Assembly (NCBI GenBank): GCA_017455685.1
Contig: JAFSZH010000069.1
Span: forward strand, 1 to 39,913
DNA: 39,913 bases
Origin: Oscillospiraceae bacterium
GTDB taxonomy: Bacteria > Bacillota > Clostridia > Oscillospirales > Oscillospiraceae
Direction of reading: 5' to 3'
Shown piece after piece: positions 25,290 to 32,691 of this stretch. The notes beneath the pieces are model-generated. The model was not told the origin of the DNA, made no database searches, and was given only the letters and a program-made list of their open reading frames with translations. The first letter of the stretch is position 1, and each line of letters opens with the position of its first letter. Position numbers and translations under genes: made by a program.

Positions 25290-26063
25290 ATGTGGTATGC
25301 CATAGCACGGGGCGTGCTGATCCCGTTTTTCGGAACCAGCGCCGGCGCGGCCTGTGTTTTCTTTCTGCGCCGGGCCGTGGACCCCCGGCTGGAAAAGGGG
25401 CTGGCCGGCTTCGCCGCGGGGATCATGGTCTCCGCCTCGTTCTTCAGCCTGCTGCGCCCGGCGCTGGAGTATTCCGCGCCACTGGGCCGGCTGGCTTTTC
25501 TCCCGGCAACGGCCGGTTTTCTGGCGGGGATAGCCTTTCTGCCGGTGCTGGACGCGCTCACCCCCCGGCTTCGGCCGGAGAGCGGAAGGGTGGGCTGCGG
25601 TCTTGACCGCACCGGCAGACTGATCCTGGCCGTGACGCTCCACAACCTGCCGGAGGGCGTGGCGGTGGGCGTGGCCTACGCCGGGTGGTTCTACGGCACG
25701 GCGGAGGTCTCTCTGGCGGGAGCCTCGGCTCTGGCCGTCGGCGTGGCACTGCAGAACTTTCCCGAGGGGGCTATCGTCTCCCTGCCCCTGCGGGCAGAGG
25801 GGATGGGGCGGTGGAAGGCCTTTCTCTGGGGCGTGCTCTCCGGAGCGGTAGAGCCTGCAGGGGCGGTGGTCACCGTATTCGCCGCGGGGTTCTTCCTGCC
25901 GCTGCTGCCGTATCTGCTCAGCTTCGCCGCCGGGGCCATGTTCTTCGTGACGGTAGAGGAACTGATCCCCGCCATGAGCGCCCCGCCCCGCTCCCGGCTG
26001 GGCCCGGCGGCCTTCGCTCTGGGCTTCTCGTTGATGATGGCCCTGGACGTGGGGCTGGGCTGA
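25290..26063 (+). CDS. ZIP family metal transporter
   Basis: 257 residues with about eight hydrophobic helices. The two metal-coordinating ZIP motifs are present: HNLPEGVAVG in TM4 and QNFPEGAIVS in TM5, followed by EPAGAV. The family moves Zn, Mn or Fe into the cytosol. The first motif keeps the histidine while the second has Q in its place, as in the ZupT/GufA branch. The ATG at 25290 is 11 bases after GGAGG; the nearer ATG at 25280 runs into a stop. No metal-responsive site was recognised upstream. Confidence 0.92.
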   Translation: MWYAIARGVLIPFFGTSAGAACVFFLRRAVDPRLEKGLAGFAAGIMVSASFFSLLRPALEYSAPLGRLAFLPATAGFLAGIAFLPVLDALTPRLRPESGRVGCGLDRTGRLILAVTLHNLPEGVAVGVAYAGWFYGTAEVSLAGASALAVGVALQNFPEGAIVSLPLRAEGMGRWKAFLWGVLSGAVEPAGAVVTVFAAGFFLPLLPYLLSFAAGAMFFVTVEELIPAMSAPPRSRLGPAAFALGFSLMMALDVGLG

Positions 26064-26075
26064 CCCCGCCCCGCA

Positions 26076-26112
26076 AAAAACGCTGCCCCTCTCCCGACGG
26101 GAGAGGGGCAGC
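26076..26112 (-). terminator. Second, distal terminator of the small RNA
   Basis: 14-bp arms (GCTGCCCCTCTCCC and its complement) with a GTC loop, followed on the minus strand by GTTTTTTG. On the plus strand no T-run follows, so it is not an obvious ZIP-gene terminator. Confidence 0.88.
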
Positions 26113-26121
26113 TGCGCATAT

Positions 26122-26160
26122 AAAAGAGCCGCCGCCCGAGGAGGAGGTGGACGACGGCTC
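26122..26160 (-). terminator. First terminator hairpin of the small RNA
   Basis: Arms GAGCCGTCGTCC / GGGCGGCGGCTC with TTTTATAT after them on the minus strand; the loop carries the anti-SD sequence. Confidence 0.75.
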
Positions 26161-26228
26161 AAGGAAACAGCGATTCGATCCTGCCGGTGGGGAGCATGGC
26201 GGCGTCCCTGCCCGGTCAGTTCGGAGCG

Positions 26229-26257
26229 AGTATAGCATTGTAAGAAAACGGTGTCAA
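26229..26257 (-). promoter_or_regulatory. Near-perfect sigma-A promoter of the candidate small RNA
   Basis: Minus strand: TTGACA (26252-26257), 17-base spacer, TATACT (26229-26234). It begins about 10 bases after the stop codon of the upstream membrane gene. Confidence 0.85.
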
Positions 26258-26266
26258 TCCGCTCCG

Positions 26267-27067
26267 TCAATTCTTGTGTTTTTCGGCTGATTTTTCATTT
26301 GTTTTGTCGGAAGATTTCTCCCCGGCGCTGAAATTATAGACCAGCAGCCAGCACAGCGTCCCCAGACCGACGCCCCAGCCCGCGAACAGGGCCCGGGCGC
26401 CCAGAGAGGCATCGTCCATCAGCACGGTCATGCACAGCACCATGCCCAGCGCGCAGGCAAAGACGGCCACCCGGGCCTTGATGCGGTAGTACACGTAGCC
26501 GCACAGCCGATAGGCGGCGAACAGGCACCCGGCGATGGAGAGCATCTGCACGCCGTACTCCCACACGATGGGGTCCACCGCGCTTTCCCGGTAGAACAGC
26601 ACCAGCCAGAAGCTGAAAAACAACACCGGCAGCACGGCCAGCAGCGTACCGAAGCCGCCCCAGCGGGGCAGCGAGGGCGTCAGTGCCAGCACCGGGGCGC
26701 AGAACAGGCCCAGCAGCGCCGCCACGCGCAGCAGCAGGCTCGTCTCGGTAAGGAACATATACGCCGCGCCCGCGCCGGCCGCAAAGCCCGCCGCGGCCAG
26801 CAGCACGCTGACCACCCGGAACGGCTGGGCCAGAGCGTCCTCCGGCTCCTGAGGCGCATTCTCCCAGGAGAGACGGCCGGAGAGCCACCAGAGTCCCGCC
26901 GCGGCCAGGATCAGAAAAACCACGAAGACAACGCTGATCGGGGCGTTCTTGATGGGCAGGCCAGTCTCTTCTTCAAAAATGATCTGCCGCTGCAGCCAGC
27001 GCAGGAGCATACCGAGCGCTCCCAGCACCGTGGCGGCGATGCCGTATGTCCAAGCTTCTTTCTGCAT
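26267..27067 (-). CDS. Polytopic membrane protein of unknown function
   Basis: 266 residues with about seven hydrophobic helices (for example YGIAATVLGALGMLL, VVFVVFLILAAAGLWWL and LLAVLPVLFFSFWLVLFY) and a charged C-terminal tail, EKSSDKTNEKSAEKHKN. I recognise no family or catalytic motif. AAGGGA lies 6-7 bases before the ATG, and a sigma-A promoter is 40 bases further upstream. It is monocistronic, divergent from spoIID, and its 3' end abuts the small-RNA promoter. Confidence 0.8.
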   Translation of the reverse strand: MQKEAWTYGIAATVLGALGMLLRWLQRQIIFEEETGLPIKNAPISVVFVVFLILAAAGLWWLSGRLSWENAPQEPEDALAQPFRVVSVLLAAAGFAAGAGAAYMFLTETSLLLRVAALLGLFCAPVLALTPSLPRWGGFGTLLAVLPVLFFSFWLVLFYRESAVDPIVWEYGVQMLSIAGCLFAAYRLCGYVYYRIKARVAVFACALGMVLCMTVLMDDASLGARALFAGWGVGLGTLCWLLVYNFSAGEKSSDKTNEKSAEKHKN

Positions 27068-27106
27068 AACGGATCCCTTGTCCTCATAAGGTATTTTCAG
27101 GGTTTT

Positions 27107-27135
27107 ATCTTACCCCGATTTCCCGGAATAGTCAA
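27107..27135 (-). promoter_or_regulatory. Promoter of the membrane protein gene
   Basis: Minus strand: TTGACT (27130-27135), 17-base spacer, TAAGAT (27107-27112). Confidence 0.7.
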
Positions 27136-27177
27136 GGTGATCCGGGCCAGCCGGGCCGGATCGGAAAGGAGTCTCCC

Positions 27178-28167
27178 TTGAAAAAGGCGCTGCTGCTGTC
27201 TCTGGCCGCGTTTTGTCTGGCGCTGCTGCTTCCCAACCTGCTCCGGCGGACCGCCGTCCGGCCCGTGGTCGCCGCCCCCGCCCTCCGGCCGGAGAGTGAA
27301 ACGGCCTCTCCCGCCGGGCCGGACGGGTCCGTGACGGTGACGCTGCTTCACGATGGGGAGGTACTGACTCTCACCATGGCCGAGTATCTGCCCGGTGCGG
27401 TGGCGGGGGAAATGCCCGCCTCCTTTGCCGCCGAGGCCCTCCGGGCCCAGGCGGTGGCCTCCCGGACCTACGCGCTCCGCCGGGCGGGACAGGCCCGTTC
27501 CCGGCATCCCCAGGCGGCGCTGTGCGACGATCCCGGCTGCTGTCAGCGGTGGCTGGATGAGGAGCAGCGCCGCGCGCTTTGGGGCGCGGAATACGACCGC
27601 TGGGCCGCTGCGGTGGAGGCCGCCGAACAGGACACCGACGGGGCGATCCTTGTCAGCGGCGGAGAGCCCATTCTGGCCTGCTTTCATGCCTCGTCTCCGG
27701 GCAGGACGGAGAGCAGCGCCGCCGTGTGGGGCGCGGCGCTGCCCTATCTGGTCAGCGTGGACAGCCCGGAGAGCGCCGAGACCGTCCCCGGCTTCGTCAC
27801 TGAGGCGGTCTTCTCCCCGGAGGAATTCCGCGCGGCAGTCCTCGACGCCCACCCCGCCGCCGGACTGACGGGAAAGCCGGAGACCTGGCTGGGACAGCGC
27901 GTGACAGACGCCGCCGGGCGGACGGCGCTGCTGCAGGTGGGGGACGCCGCCCTCACCGGAACGGAGCTGCGGCAGCTCTTCTCCCTGCGCTCGGCGGCCT
28001 TTACGCTGGAGTGGACCGGAGAGAGCTTTCTTTTCACCGTCACGGGCAGCGGCCACGGGGCGGGCATGAGCCAGTACGGGGCCAACGTGATGGCCGCCGA
28101 AGGAGCCTCCTGGCAGGAGATCCTGGCCCACTACTACCCGGGCACAGAGCTGGGGCTCATGGCGTGA
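27178..28167 (+). CDS. spoIID: Stage II sporulation protein D family
   Basis: 329 residues. A single N-terminal hydrophobic anchor (LLLSLAAFCLALLLPNLL) precedes the SpoIID domain. Family signatures are EYLPGAVAGEMPASFAAEAL (with the catalytic Glu region), RAQAVASRTYAL, CFHASSPGRTES, and the C-terminal GHGAGMSQYGA. SpoIID is a lytic transglycosylase that drives engulfment in the mother cell. The start is TTG at 27178: AAGGAG lies 7 bases upstream and it begins a normal signal anchor. The stop overlaps the convergent clpC gene by 11 bases, with no terminator between them. Paralogous SpoIID-like wall enzymes exist, so the exact role is inferred. Confidence 0.9.
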   Translation: MKKALLLSLAAFCLALLLPNLLRRTAVRPVVAAPALRPESETASPAGPDGSVTVTLLHDGEVLTLTMAEYLPGAVAGEMPASFAAEALRAQAVASRTYALRRAGQARSRHPQAALCDDPGCCQRWLDEEQRRALWGAEYDRWAAAVEAAEQDTDGAILVSGGEPILACFHASSPGRTESSAAVWGAALPYLVSVDSPESAETVPGFVTEAVFSPEEFRAAVLDAHPAAGLTGKPETWLGQRVTDAAGRTALLQVGDAALTGTELRQLFSLRSAAFTLEWTGESFLFTVTGSGHGAGMSQYGANVMAAEGASWQEILAHYYPGTELGLMA

Positions 28168-30595
28168 GCTCCTCCCGGCGCACCGCGACGCCGTTTTCTC
28201 CCAGTACGATCACCGCCGCGTCCCCCGCCGACAGCTCTCCGGAGAGCAGCATTTCCGAAAGCGGATCCTCCACCCGGTCCCGCAGCAGGCGCTGCAGCGC
28301 CCGTGCGCCCCAGGTGGGGTCGCAGCCCTTGTCCGCCAGCGCGTCCAGCGCCGCCGGGTCCCACCGGAGGTCGATGCCCGCCGCCTCCGTTCGCTGCCGG
28401 AGCTCCGAGAGCAGCTTGTCCAGGATGCGGCGCACGTCCTCCCGATCCAGGGACCGGAACACGATCACGTCCCCGATGCGGTTGAGGAATTCCGCCCGGA
28501 AGGTCCTTTTCAGTTCCCGGTCCAGCCGCTCCTTCATATCGTCGTGCTCCCGCTCCGGGGTCGGCTCCCGGGCGTCGAAGCCCACCGCCTTGCGCCTCTG
28601 CAGCGACGCCTGCCCCGCGTTGGAGGTCATGACGATGACAGTATTTTTGAAATCCACCGTGCGGCCCTGGCTGTCGGTGAGCCGCCCGTCGTCCATCACC
28701 TGCAGCAGCAGGTTGAACACGTCCTCGTGGGCCTTTTCGATCTCGTCCAGCAGCACCACGCTGTACGGCCGCCTGTGGACTTTTTCGGTGAGCTGGCCGC
28801 CCTCGTCGAAGCCCACGTATCCCGGCGGCGCCCCTACCAGCCGGGCCACGGCGTGCTTTTCCATGTACTCCGACATATCCAGCCGGATCATGGCGTCCTC
28901 GCTGCCGAACACCGCCTCCGCCAGCGCCTTGCTCAGCTCCGTCTTTCCCACTCCGGTGGGACCCAGGAACAGGAAGCAGCCCACGGGACGGCGGGGGTCC
29001 TTCAGCCCCATGCGGCCACGGCGGACGGCCCGGGCCACGGCGCTCACCGCCTCCTCCTGGCCCACCACCCGGCGGCGGAGGATCTCTTCCATGTGCAGCA
29101 GCCGGGAGCGCTCGTCCTCGGTCAGCCGGGCCACGGGAATGCCCGTCCAGTCGGCGGTCACCTCCGCCACATCCTCGGCAGTGACGGCGCAGCGCCGCTC
29201 CCGGTCCCAGGCCAGGCGGGCCTGCTCCAGCTGCTGCCAGGTTTCCTCCTCCCGATCCCGGAACCGGGCGGCGGACTCATAGTCCTGCAGGCCGATGGCC
29301 TCCTCCTTTTCCGCGCTGAGGGCGCTGAGCTCCTGCTCCATGGTCTTCATCTCCTCCGGGGCTGTCTGCTCCCGGAGCCGCACCCGGGAGGCCGCCTCGT
29401 CGATCAGGTCGATGGCCTTGTCCGGCAAAAACCGGTCCATGATATACCGCTCGGAGAGCTCCACCGCCGCGCGGACCGCCTCCTCGGTGATGGTCAGCCG
29501 GTGGTGAGCCTCGTACCGGTCCCGGAGACCCAGGATGATCTGCACGCTCTCCTCCCGGGTGGGCTCCCGGACCGTGACCGGCTGGAAGCGCCGTTCCAGC
29601 GCCGCGTCCTTCTCGATGTGCTTCCGGTACTCCCCCCGGGTGGTGGCCCCCACCACCTGCACCGCGCCCCGGCTCAGCGCCGGTTTGAGGATGTTAGCCG
29701 CGTCGATGGCCCCCTCCGCCGCCCCCGCGCCCATGATGGTGTGGAGCTCGTCGATGAACAGTATCACGTCCCCGGCCTTCTGCACCTCCCGGAGCACCGA
29801 TTTGATGCGCTCTTCAAAATCGCCCCGGTACTTGGTACCCGCCAGCATGGAGGTCAGGTCCAGGGACACCAGCCGCCTGTCACGCAGCTCCGCGTTCACC
29901 TCGCCCCGGACCAGCGCCTGGGCCAGGCCCTCCGCCACGGCGGTCTTTCCCACCCCCGGCTCCCCGATGAGCACCGGGTTGTTCTTGGTCCGGCGGGACA
30001 GGATCTGGATCAGACGGCGGATCTCCTCCTCCCGGCCGATGACCGGGTCCAGCTCTCCCCGGGAGGCCATGTCCGTCAGATCCCGGCTGTACTGGTCCAG
30101 CAGTCTGGTGTCGCTGCGCCGGACCCCCCGGACGGGAGACGGATTCCGGGCAGGGGGGCGCGGCTCCGGGGAAAACCGGCTGAGCACGTCCGTGCAGATC
30201 CGGTTCAGGTCCCCACCCTGGGCCGTCAGCAGCCGGGCCGCCGTGCTGTCCGGCTCCCGCAGGATCCCCAGCAGCAGATGCTCCGTGCCCACGTAGCTGT
30301 GACCCAGCCGGGCCGCGTCCGCCGCCGCCTGCCGCAGGATCCGCTTGGCCCGGGGAGTGAGTCCCTGGACCGGCGTGCCCGGCACGCCCCGGCCCTCCAG
30401 CTTTTCCAGCCGGGCCGTGACGCTCTCCTCGTCGATGCCGTTCTCCCGGAGCACCCGGCTGCCCAGGCCCTCCGTCTCCCGCAGGACCCCCAGCAGCAGA
30501 TGCTCGCTGCCCACGAAGCTGTGGCCCAGCTCCCCGGCGGCGGTCCTGGCCCCCTCGATGGCGGAACGCGCCCGCTCCGTAAACCGATCTCTCAT
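28157..30595 (-). CDS. clpC: ClpC-type AAA+ unfoldase, ATP-binding subunit of Clp protease
   Basis: 812 residues. Two Clp_N repeats (ARSAIEGARTAAGELGHSFV and a second beginning AKRILRQAA) precede AAA-1 (Walker A GEPGVGKT, Walker B ILFIDE). A middle segment with the UVR-like EEAIGLQDYESAARFRDRE follows, then AAA-2 (GPTGVGKT, VVLLDEIEKA). It feeds unfolded proteins to ClpP. ATG 30595 has GGAGG 6 bases upstream and matches the MRDRFTERA start of the family; an in-frame extension to 30631 is unlikely. It stands alone, without ctsR-mcsA-mcsB, and I see no CtsR operator upstream. Confidence 0.93.
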   Translation of the reverse strand: MRDRFTERARSAIEGARTAAGELGHSFVGSEHLLLGVLRETEGLGSRVLRENGIDEESVTARLEKLEGRGVPGTPVQGLTPRAKRILRQAAADAARLGHSYVGTEHLLLGILREPDSTAARLLTAQGGDLNRICTDVLSRFSPEPRPPARNPSPVRGVRRSDTRLLDQYSRDLTDMASRGELDPVIGREEEIRRLIQILSRRTKNNPVLIGEPGVGKTAVAEGLAQALVRGEVNAELRDRRLVSLDLTSMLAGTKYRGDFEERIKSVLREVQKAGDVILFIDELHTIMGAGAAEGAIDAANILKPALSRGAVQVVGATTRGEYRKHIEKDAALERRFQPVTVREPTREESVQIILGLRDRYEAHHRLTITEEAVRAAVELSERYIMDRFLPDKAIDLIDEAASRVRLREQTAPEEMKTMEQELSALSAEKEEAIGLQDYESAARFRDREEETWQQLEQARLAWDRERRCAVTAEDVAEVTADWTGIPVARLTEDERSRLLHMEEILRRRVVGQEEAVSAVARAVRRGRMGLKDPRRPVGCFLFLGPTGVGKTELSKALAEAVFGSEDAMIRLDMSEYMEKHAVARLVGAPPGYVGFDEGGQLTEKVHRRPYSVVLLDEIEKAHEDVFNLLLQVMDDGRLTDSQGRTVDFKNTVIVMTSNAGQASLQRRKAVGFDAREPTPEREHDDMKERLDRELKRTFRAEFLNRIGDVIVFRSLDREDVRRILDKLLSELRQRTEAAGIDLRWDPAALDALADKGCDPTWGARALQRLLRDRVEDPLSEMLLSGELSAGDAAVIVLGENGVAVRREELTP

Positions 30596-30692
30596 ACGCT
30601 TCCTCCCCGGTCGTTTTTTCCGTTTTACCATTGTAATGCCGGGGAAAAACGAATCCTGTCGGAATTTGCCTACGCTTTTGATATGTATTAGG

Positions 30693-30704
30693 TAGCATAT
30701 GCTA
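30693..30704. promoter_or_regulatory. 12-base palindrome upstream of the ferredoxin promoter
   Basis: TAGCATATGCTA followed by ATTTTT, 18 bases before the ferredoxin -35 box. It has no loop, so it is more likely a protein site than a terminator. Confidence 0.3.
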
Positions 30705-30721
30705 ATTTTTGATGCGGGCTG

Positions 30722-30749
30722 TTGATTTTTACCCTTTGTATGCTACAAT
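30722..30749 (+). promoter_or_regulatory. Promoter of the ferredoxin gene
   Basis: TTGATT (30722-30727), 16-base spacer, TACAAT (30744-30749), 33 bases before the ATG. Confidence 0.75.
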
Positions 30750-30781
30750 AAGCGCGAAAAAATCTTAGGAGGTACATAAAT

Positions 30782-30949
30782 ATGTTCGTTATCACCGACA
30801 GCTGCGTTTCCTGCGGCACCTGCGCCGGCGCTTGCCCTGTGGAGGCCATTTCCGAGGGCGCCGATCACTACGAGATCGACCAGGATCTGTGCGTTTCCTG
30901 CGGCACCTGCATCGCCAACTGCCCCGTGGAGGCCATTGAGGAGCAGTAA
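30782..30949 (+). CDS. 2[4Fe-4S] clostridial-type ferredoxin
   Basis: 55 residues, the classic clostridial ferredoxin size. Two CxxCxxCxxxCP motifs (C8, C11, C14, C18 and C37, C40, C43, C47) bind two low-potential clusters. It carries electrons for pyruvate:ferredoxin oxidoreductase, hydrogenase or Rnf-type enzymes in fermentation. AGGAGG precedes the ATG. The two halves are still identical at DNA level over 21 bases (30803-30823 and 30890-30910) and again over 12 bases, an 87-base period. It is monocistronic, with its own promoter and terminator. Confidence 0.96.
   Translation: MFVITDSCVSCGTCAGACPVEAISEGADHYEIDQDLCVSCGTCIANCPVEAIEEQ
30803..30937 (+). repeat. Internal direct repeat within the ferredoxin gene (87-base period)
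   Basis: The 21 bases encoding CVSCGTC recur exactly at 30803 and 30890, and GTGGAGGCCATT recurs at 30839 and 30926. The period is 29 codons, one cluster-binding half. Confidence 0.85.
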
Positions 30950-30967
30950 GCTCAAGTGAAAAGTCAA

Positions 30968-31004
30968 AACCTCCGGCGCTGATGCGCCGGAGGTTTTGCT
31001 TTTT
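30968..31004 (+). terminator. Terminator after ferredoxin
   Basis: 12-bp arms AACCTCCGGCGC / GCGCCGGAGGTT, TGAT loop, then TTGCTTTTT. Confidence 0.9.
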
Positions 31005-31029
31005 CCGGAACGGTGTGACCCCGTTCCTC

Positions 31030-31058
31030 TTGCCTGCGGGACGATTTTGTTTTATGAT
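31030..31058 (+). promoter_or_regulatory. Promoter of the TrmN6-like gene, placing +1 on the start codon
   Basis: TTGCCT (31030-31035), 17-base spacer, TATGAT (31053-31058). The expected start of transcription, 7 bases on, is 31065, the A of the ATG. Confidence 0.65.
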
Positions 31059-31064
31059 AACGGT

Positions 31065-31769
31065 ATGAAAAAGGAACTGCACGCCCTTTGGCCCGGAGGG
31101 CCCCTCTACCGGGGAGACGCGGTGAACGCCGACTCCCTGTGCCTGGCCGCCTTTGCTTCCGGTATCCCCGCCCGCCGGGCCTGCGACCTGGGCTGCGGCA
31201 GCGGCATACTGATGCTGCTGCTGGCGTGGGGAGACCCCGCTCTCGCCGTGGAGGGCATCGAGCTCCGCCCCGGGGCGGCGGAGGAATGCCGGGAAAACCT
31301 GCGGCGGAACGGGCTGGACGGCCGCTGCCGGGTGGTCGTCGGAGACCTGCGGGAACGGCCGCTGCCGGACGGATCCATGGATCTGGTGGTCAGCAATCCG
31401 CCCTTCTTCCCCGCCGGAGCCGGGAGGGCCTCCCCGGACGGGGACCGGCGGCTCATGCGCACCGAGACCGCCGTGCCGGAGGAGCTGTGCGCCGCTGCGG
31501 CGGCGCTGCTGCGGCCGGAGGGCTCCTTCTGTCTGGTGCACCGGACGGCCCGACTCGGCGAGATCCTCTCTTCGCTCGGAGCCGCCGGACTGACGCCCCG
31601 TCGGCTGCGCATGGCGGCCGACGCGCCGGGCAGGGACCCGGAGGTCTTTTTCTGTCAGGCCGTGAAGGGCGCTGGAGGCCCGTGCGTCACGGAGCCGGTG
31701 CTGTACCGCCGGGACGCCCGGGGCCGGGAGACGGCGGAATACCGATCCATCTGTCATTGGGAGGGCTGA
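31065..31769 (+). CDS. TrmN6/YfiC-like SAM-dependent methyltransferase
   Basis: 234 residues. The class I SAM motif is CDLGCGSGILMLLLAW, and the N6-adenine/glutamine methyltransferase motif is VVSNPPFFPAG. The gross pattern fits tRNA1(Val) adenine-37 N6-methyltransferase, although related HemK-like enzymes are hard to exclude. The ATG at 31065 starts MKKELHALWPGGPLYRGD, with no SD. The promoter geometry suggests a leaderless mRNA; an in-frame extension to 30996 would run through the ferredoxin terminator. Its stop is one base before the rsmI start, so two RNA methyltransferases form an operon, as seen in other Firmicutes. Confidence 0.85.
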   Translation: MKKELHALWPGGPLYRGDAVNADSLCLAAFASGIPARRACDLGCGSGILMLLLAWGDPALAVEGIELRPGAAEECRENLRRNGLDGRCRVVVGDLRERPLPDGSMDLVVSNPPFFPAGAGRASPDGDRRLMRTETAVPEELCAAAAALLRPEGSFCLVHRTARLGEILSSLGAAGLTPRRLRMAADAPGRDPEVFFCQAVKGAGGPCVTEPVLYRRDARGRETAEYRSICHWEG

Positions 31770-31770
31770 T

Positions 31771-32607
31771 ATGGCCGGAATACTGTATCTGGTGGGCACG
31801 CCCATCGGCAATCTGAACGATTTCAGCCCCCGGGCTGTGGAGACCATGAAGACCGTGGACTTCATCGCCGCCGAGGACACCCGGGTCACGCTGAAGCTGC
31901 TGAACCATTTCGGCATCAAGAAGCCGCTGATCAGCTATTACGAGCACAACAAGATCGAGAGCGCGGCGGTGATCCTGCCCCGGCTGCTGGCCGGAGAGAG
32001 CTGCGCGCTGGTGTCGGACGCGGGGATGCCCGCCATCTCCGACCCGGGCGAGGAGCTGGTGCGGCTGTGCGCCGAGCAGGGCGTCGTCGTGGCGTCGGTG
32101 CCCGGGCCCAGCGCGGTGGTCACGGCCCTGGCCATGTCCGGCCTGCCCACCCAGCGCTTCACCTTCGAGGGGTTTCTCTCCACCTCCAACAAGAGCCGGC
32201 GGGAGCATCTGGATTCCCTGCGGCAGGAGCACCGGACCATGGTGATCTACGAGGCGCCCCACAAGCTGACGGAGACCCTCCGGGACCTGCTGGAGACCCT
32301 GGGGGACCGGGACGTGGCGCTGTGCCGGGAGCTGACCAAGCTCCACGAGGAGATCATCCGCACCACCCTGTCCCGGGCGCTGGAGCGCTTCAGCGCCGAG
32401 CGGCCCCGGGGGGAGTTCGTGCTGGTGATCCGGGGCGCGCCGGAGGAAAAGGGGCCCCGCCTTTCTCTGGACGCGGCCATGGAGCTGGTGGAGGCCTACC
32501 GCCGGGAGGGGCTGTCTCTCAAGGACGCCGCCCGCCGTGCCGCCGCCGAGACCGGCCAGAGCCGCAACGATCTCTACCACGCCGCGCTGGTGCGGGAAGA
32601 GAATTGA
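31771..32607 (+). CDS. rsmI: 16S rRNA (cytidine-1402-2'-O)-methyltransferase
   Basis: 278 residues of the tetrapyrrole-methylase fold. Signatures are LYLVGTPIGNLNDFSPRA, IAAEDTRVT, SDAGMPAISDPG, VPGPSAVVTAL and YEAPHKLTETL. RsmI methylates the ribose of C1402 in the decoding centre. It starts one base after the TrmN6-like stop, with GGGAGG 6 bases upstream. Confidence 0.96.
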   Translation: MAGILYLVGTPIGNLNDFSPRAVETMKTVDFIAAEDTRVTLKLLNHFGIKKPLISYYEHNKIESAAVILPRLLAGESCALVSDAGMPAISDPGEELVRLCAEQGVVVASVPGPSAVVTALAMSGLPTQRFTFEGFLSTSNKSRREHLDSLRQEHRTMVIYEAPHKLTETLRDLLETLGDRDVALCRELTKLHEEIIRTTLSRALERFSAERPRGEFVLVIRGAPEEKGPRLSLDAAMELVEAYRREGLSLKDAARRAAAETGQSRNDLYHAALVREEN

Positions 32608-32617
32608 AAATAAACCC

Positions 32618-32646
32618 TTACCAACGCCGGAAAATCGTGTTATAAT
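32618..32646 (+). promoter_or_regulatory. Promoter of the cytidylate-kinase-like gene
   Basis: TTACCA (32618-32623), 17-base spacer, perfect TATAAT (32641-32646). Confidence 0.7.
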
Positions 32647-32691
32647 GCCACGGGAAACAGGCACCGACAGACAGCAAAGGAGGCGCGCATC

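Larger units (their letters stand above)
26076..26222 (-). ncRNA. Candidate small RNA with an anti-Shine-Dalgarno loop
   Basis: A consensus promoter (26229-26257) directs transcription leftward into a region without a convincing gene. Two terminators follow, giving predicted RNAs of about 100 and 148 bases. The first hairpin has 12-bp arms (26160-26149 with 26137-26126, two G-U pairs) and an 11-base loop reading ACCUCCUCCUC, complementary to SD sequences. C-rich loops of this sort are used by many Gram-positive regulatory RNAs. A 12-codon ORF (26197-26159, MLPTGRIESLFP) ends at the base of that hairpin but has only a poor SD. It does not resemble 6S, SRP or tmRNA. Expression is unproven. Confidence 0.55.

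Noticed and set aside
26076-26222. 6S RNA, SRP RNA or tmRNA
   Set aside because: No long bulged duplex, no SRP GNAR tetraloop domain, and no tRNA-like end with tag reading frame were seen.
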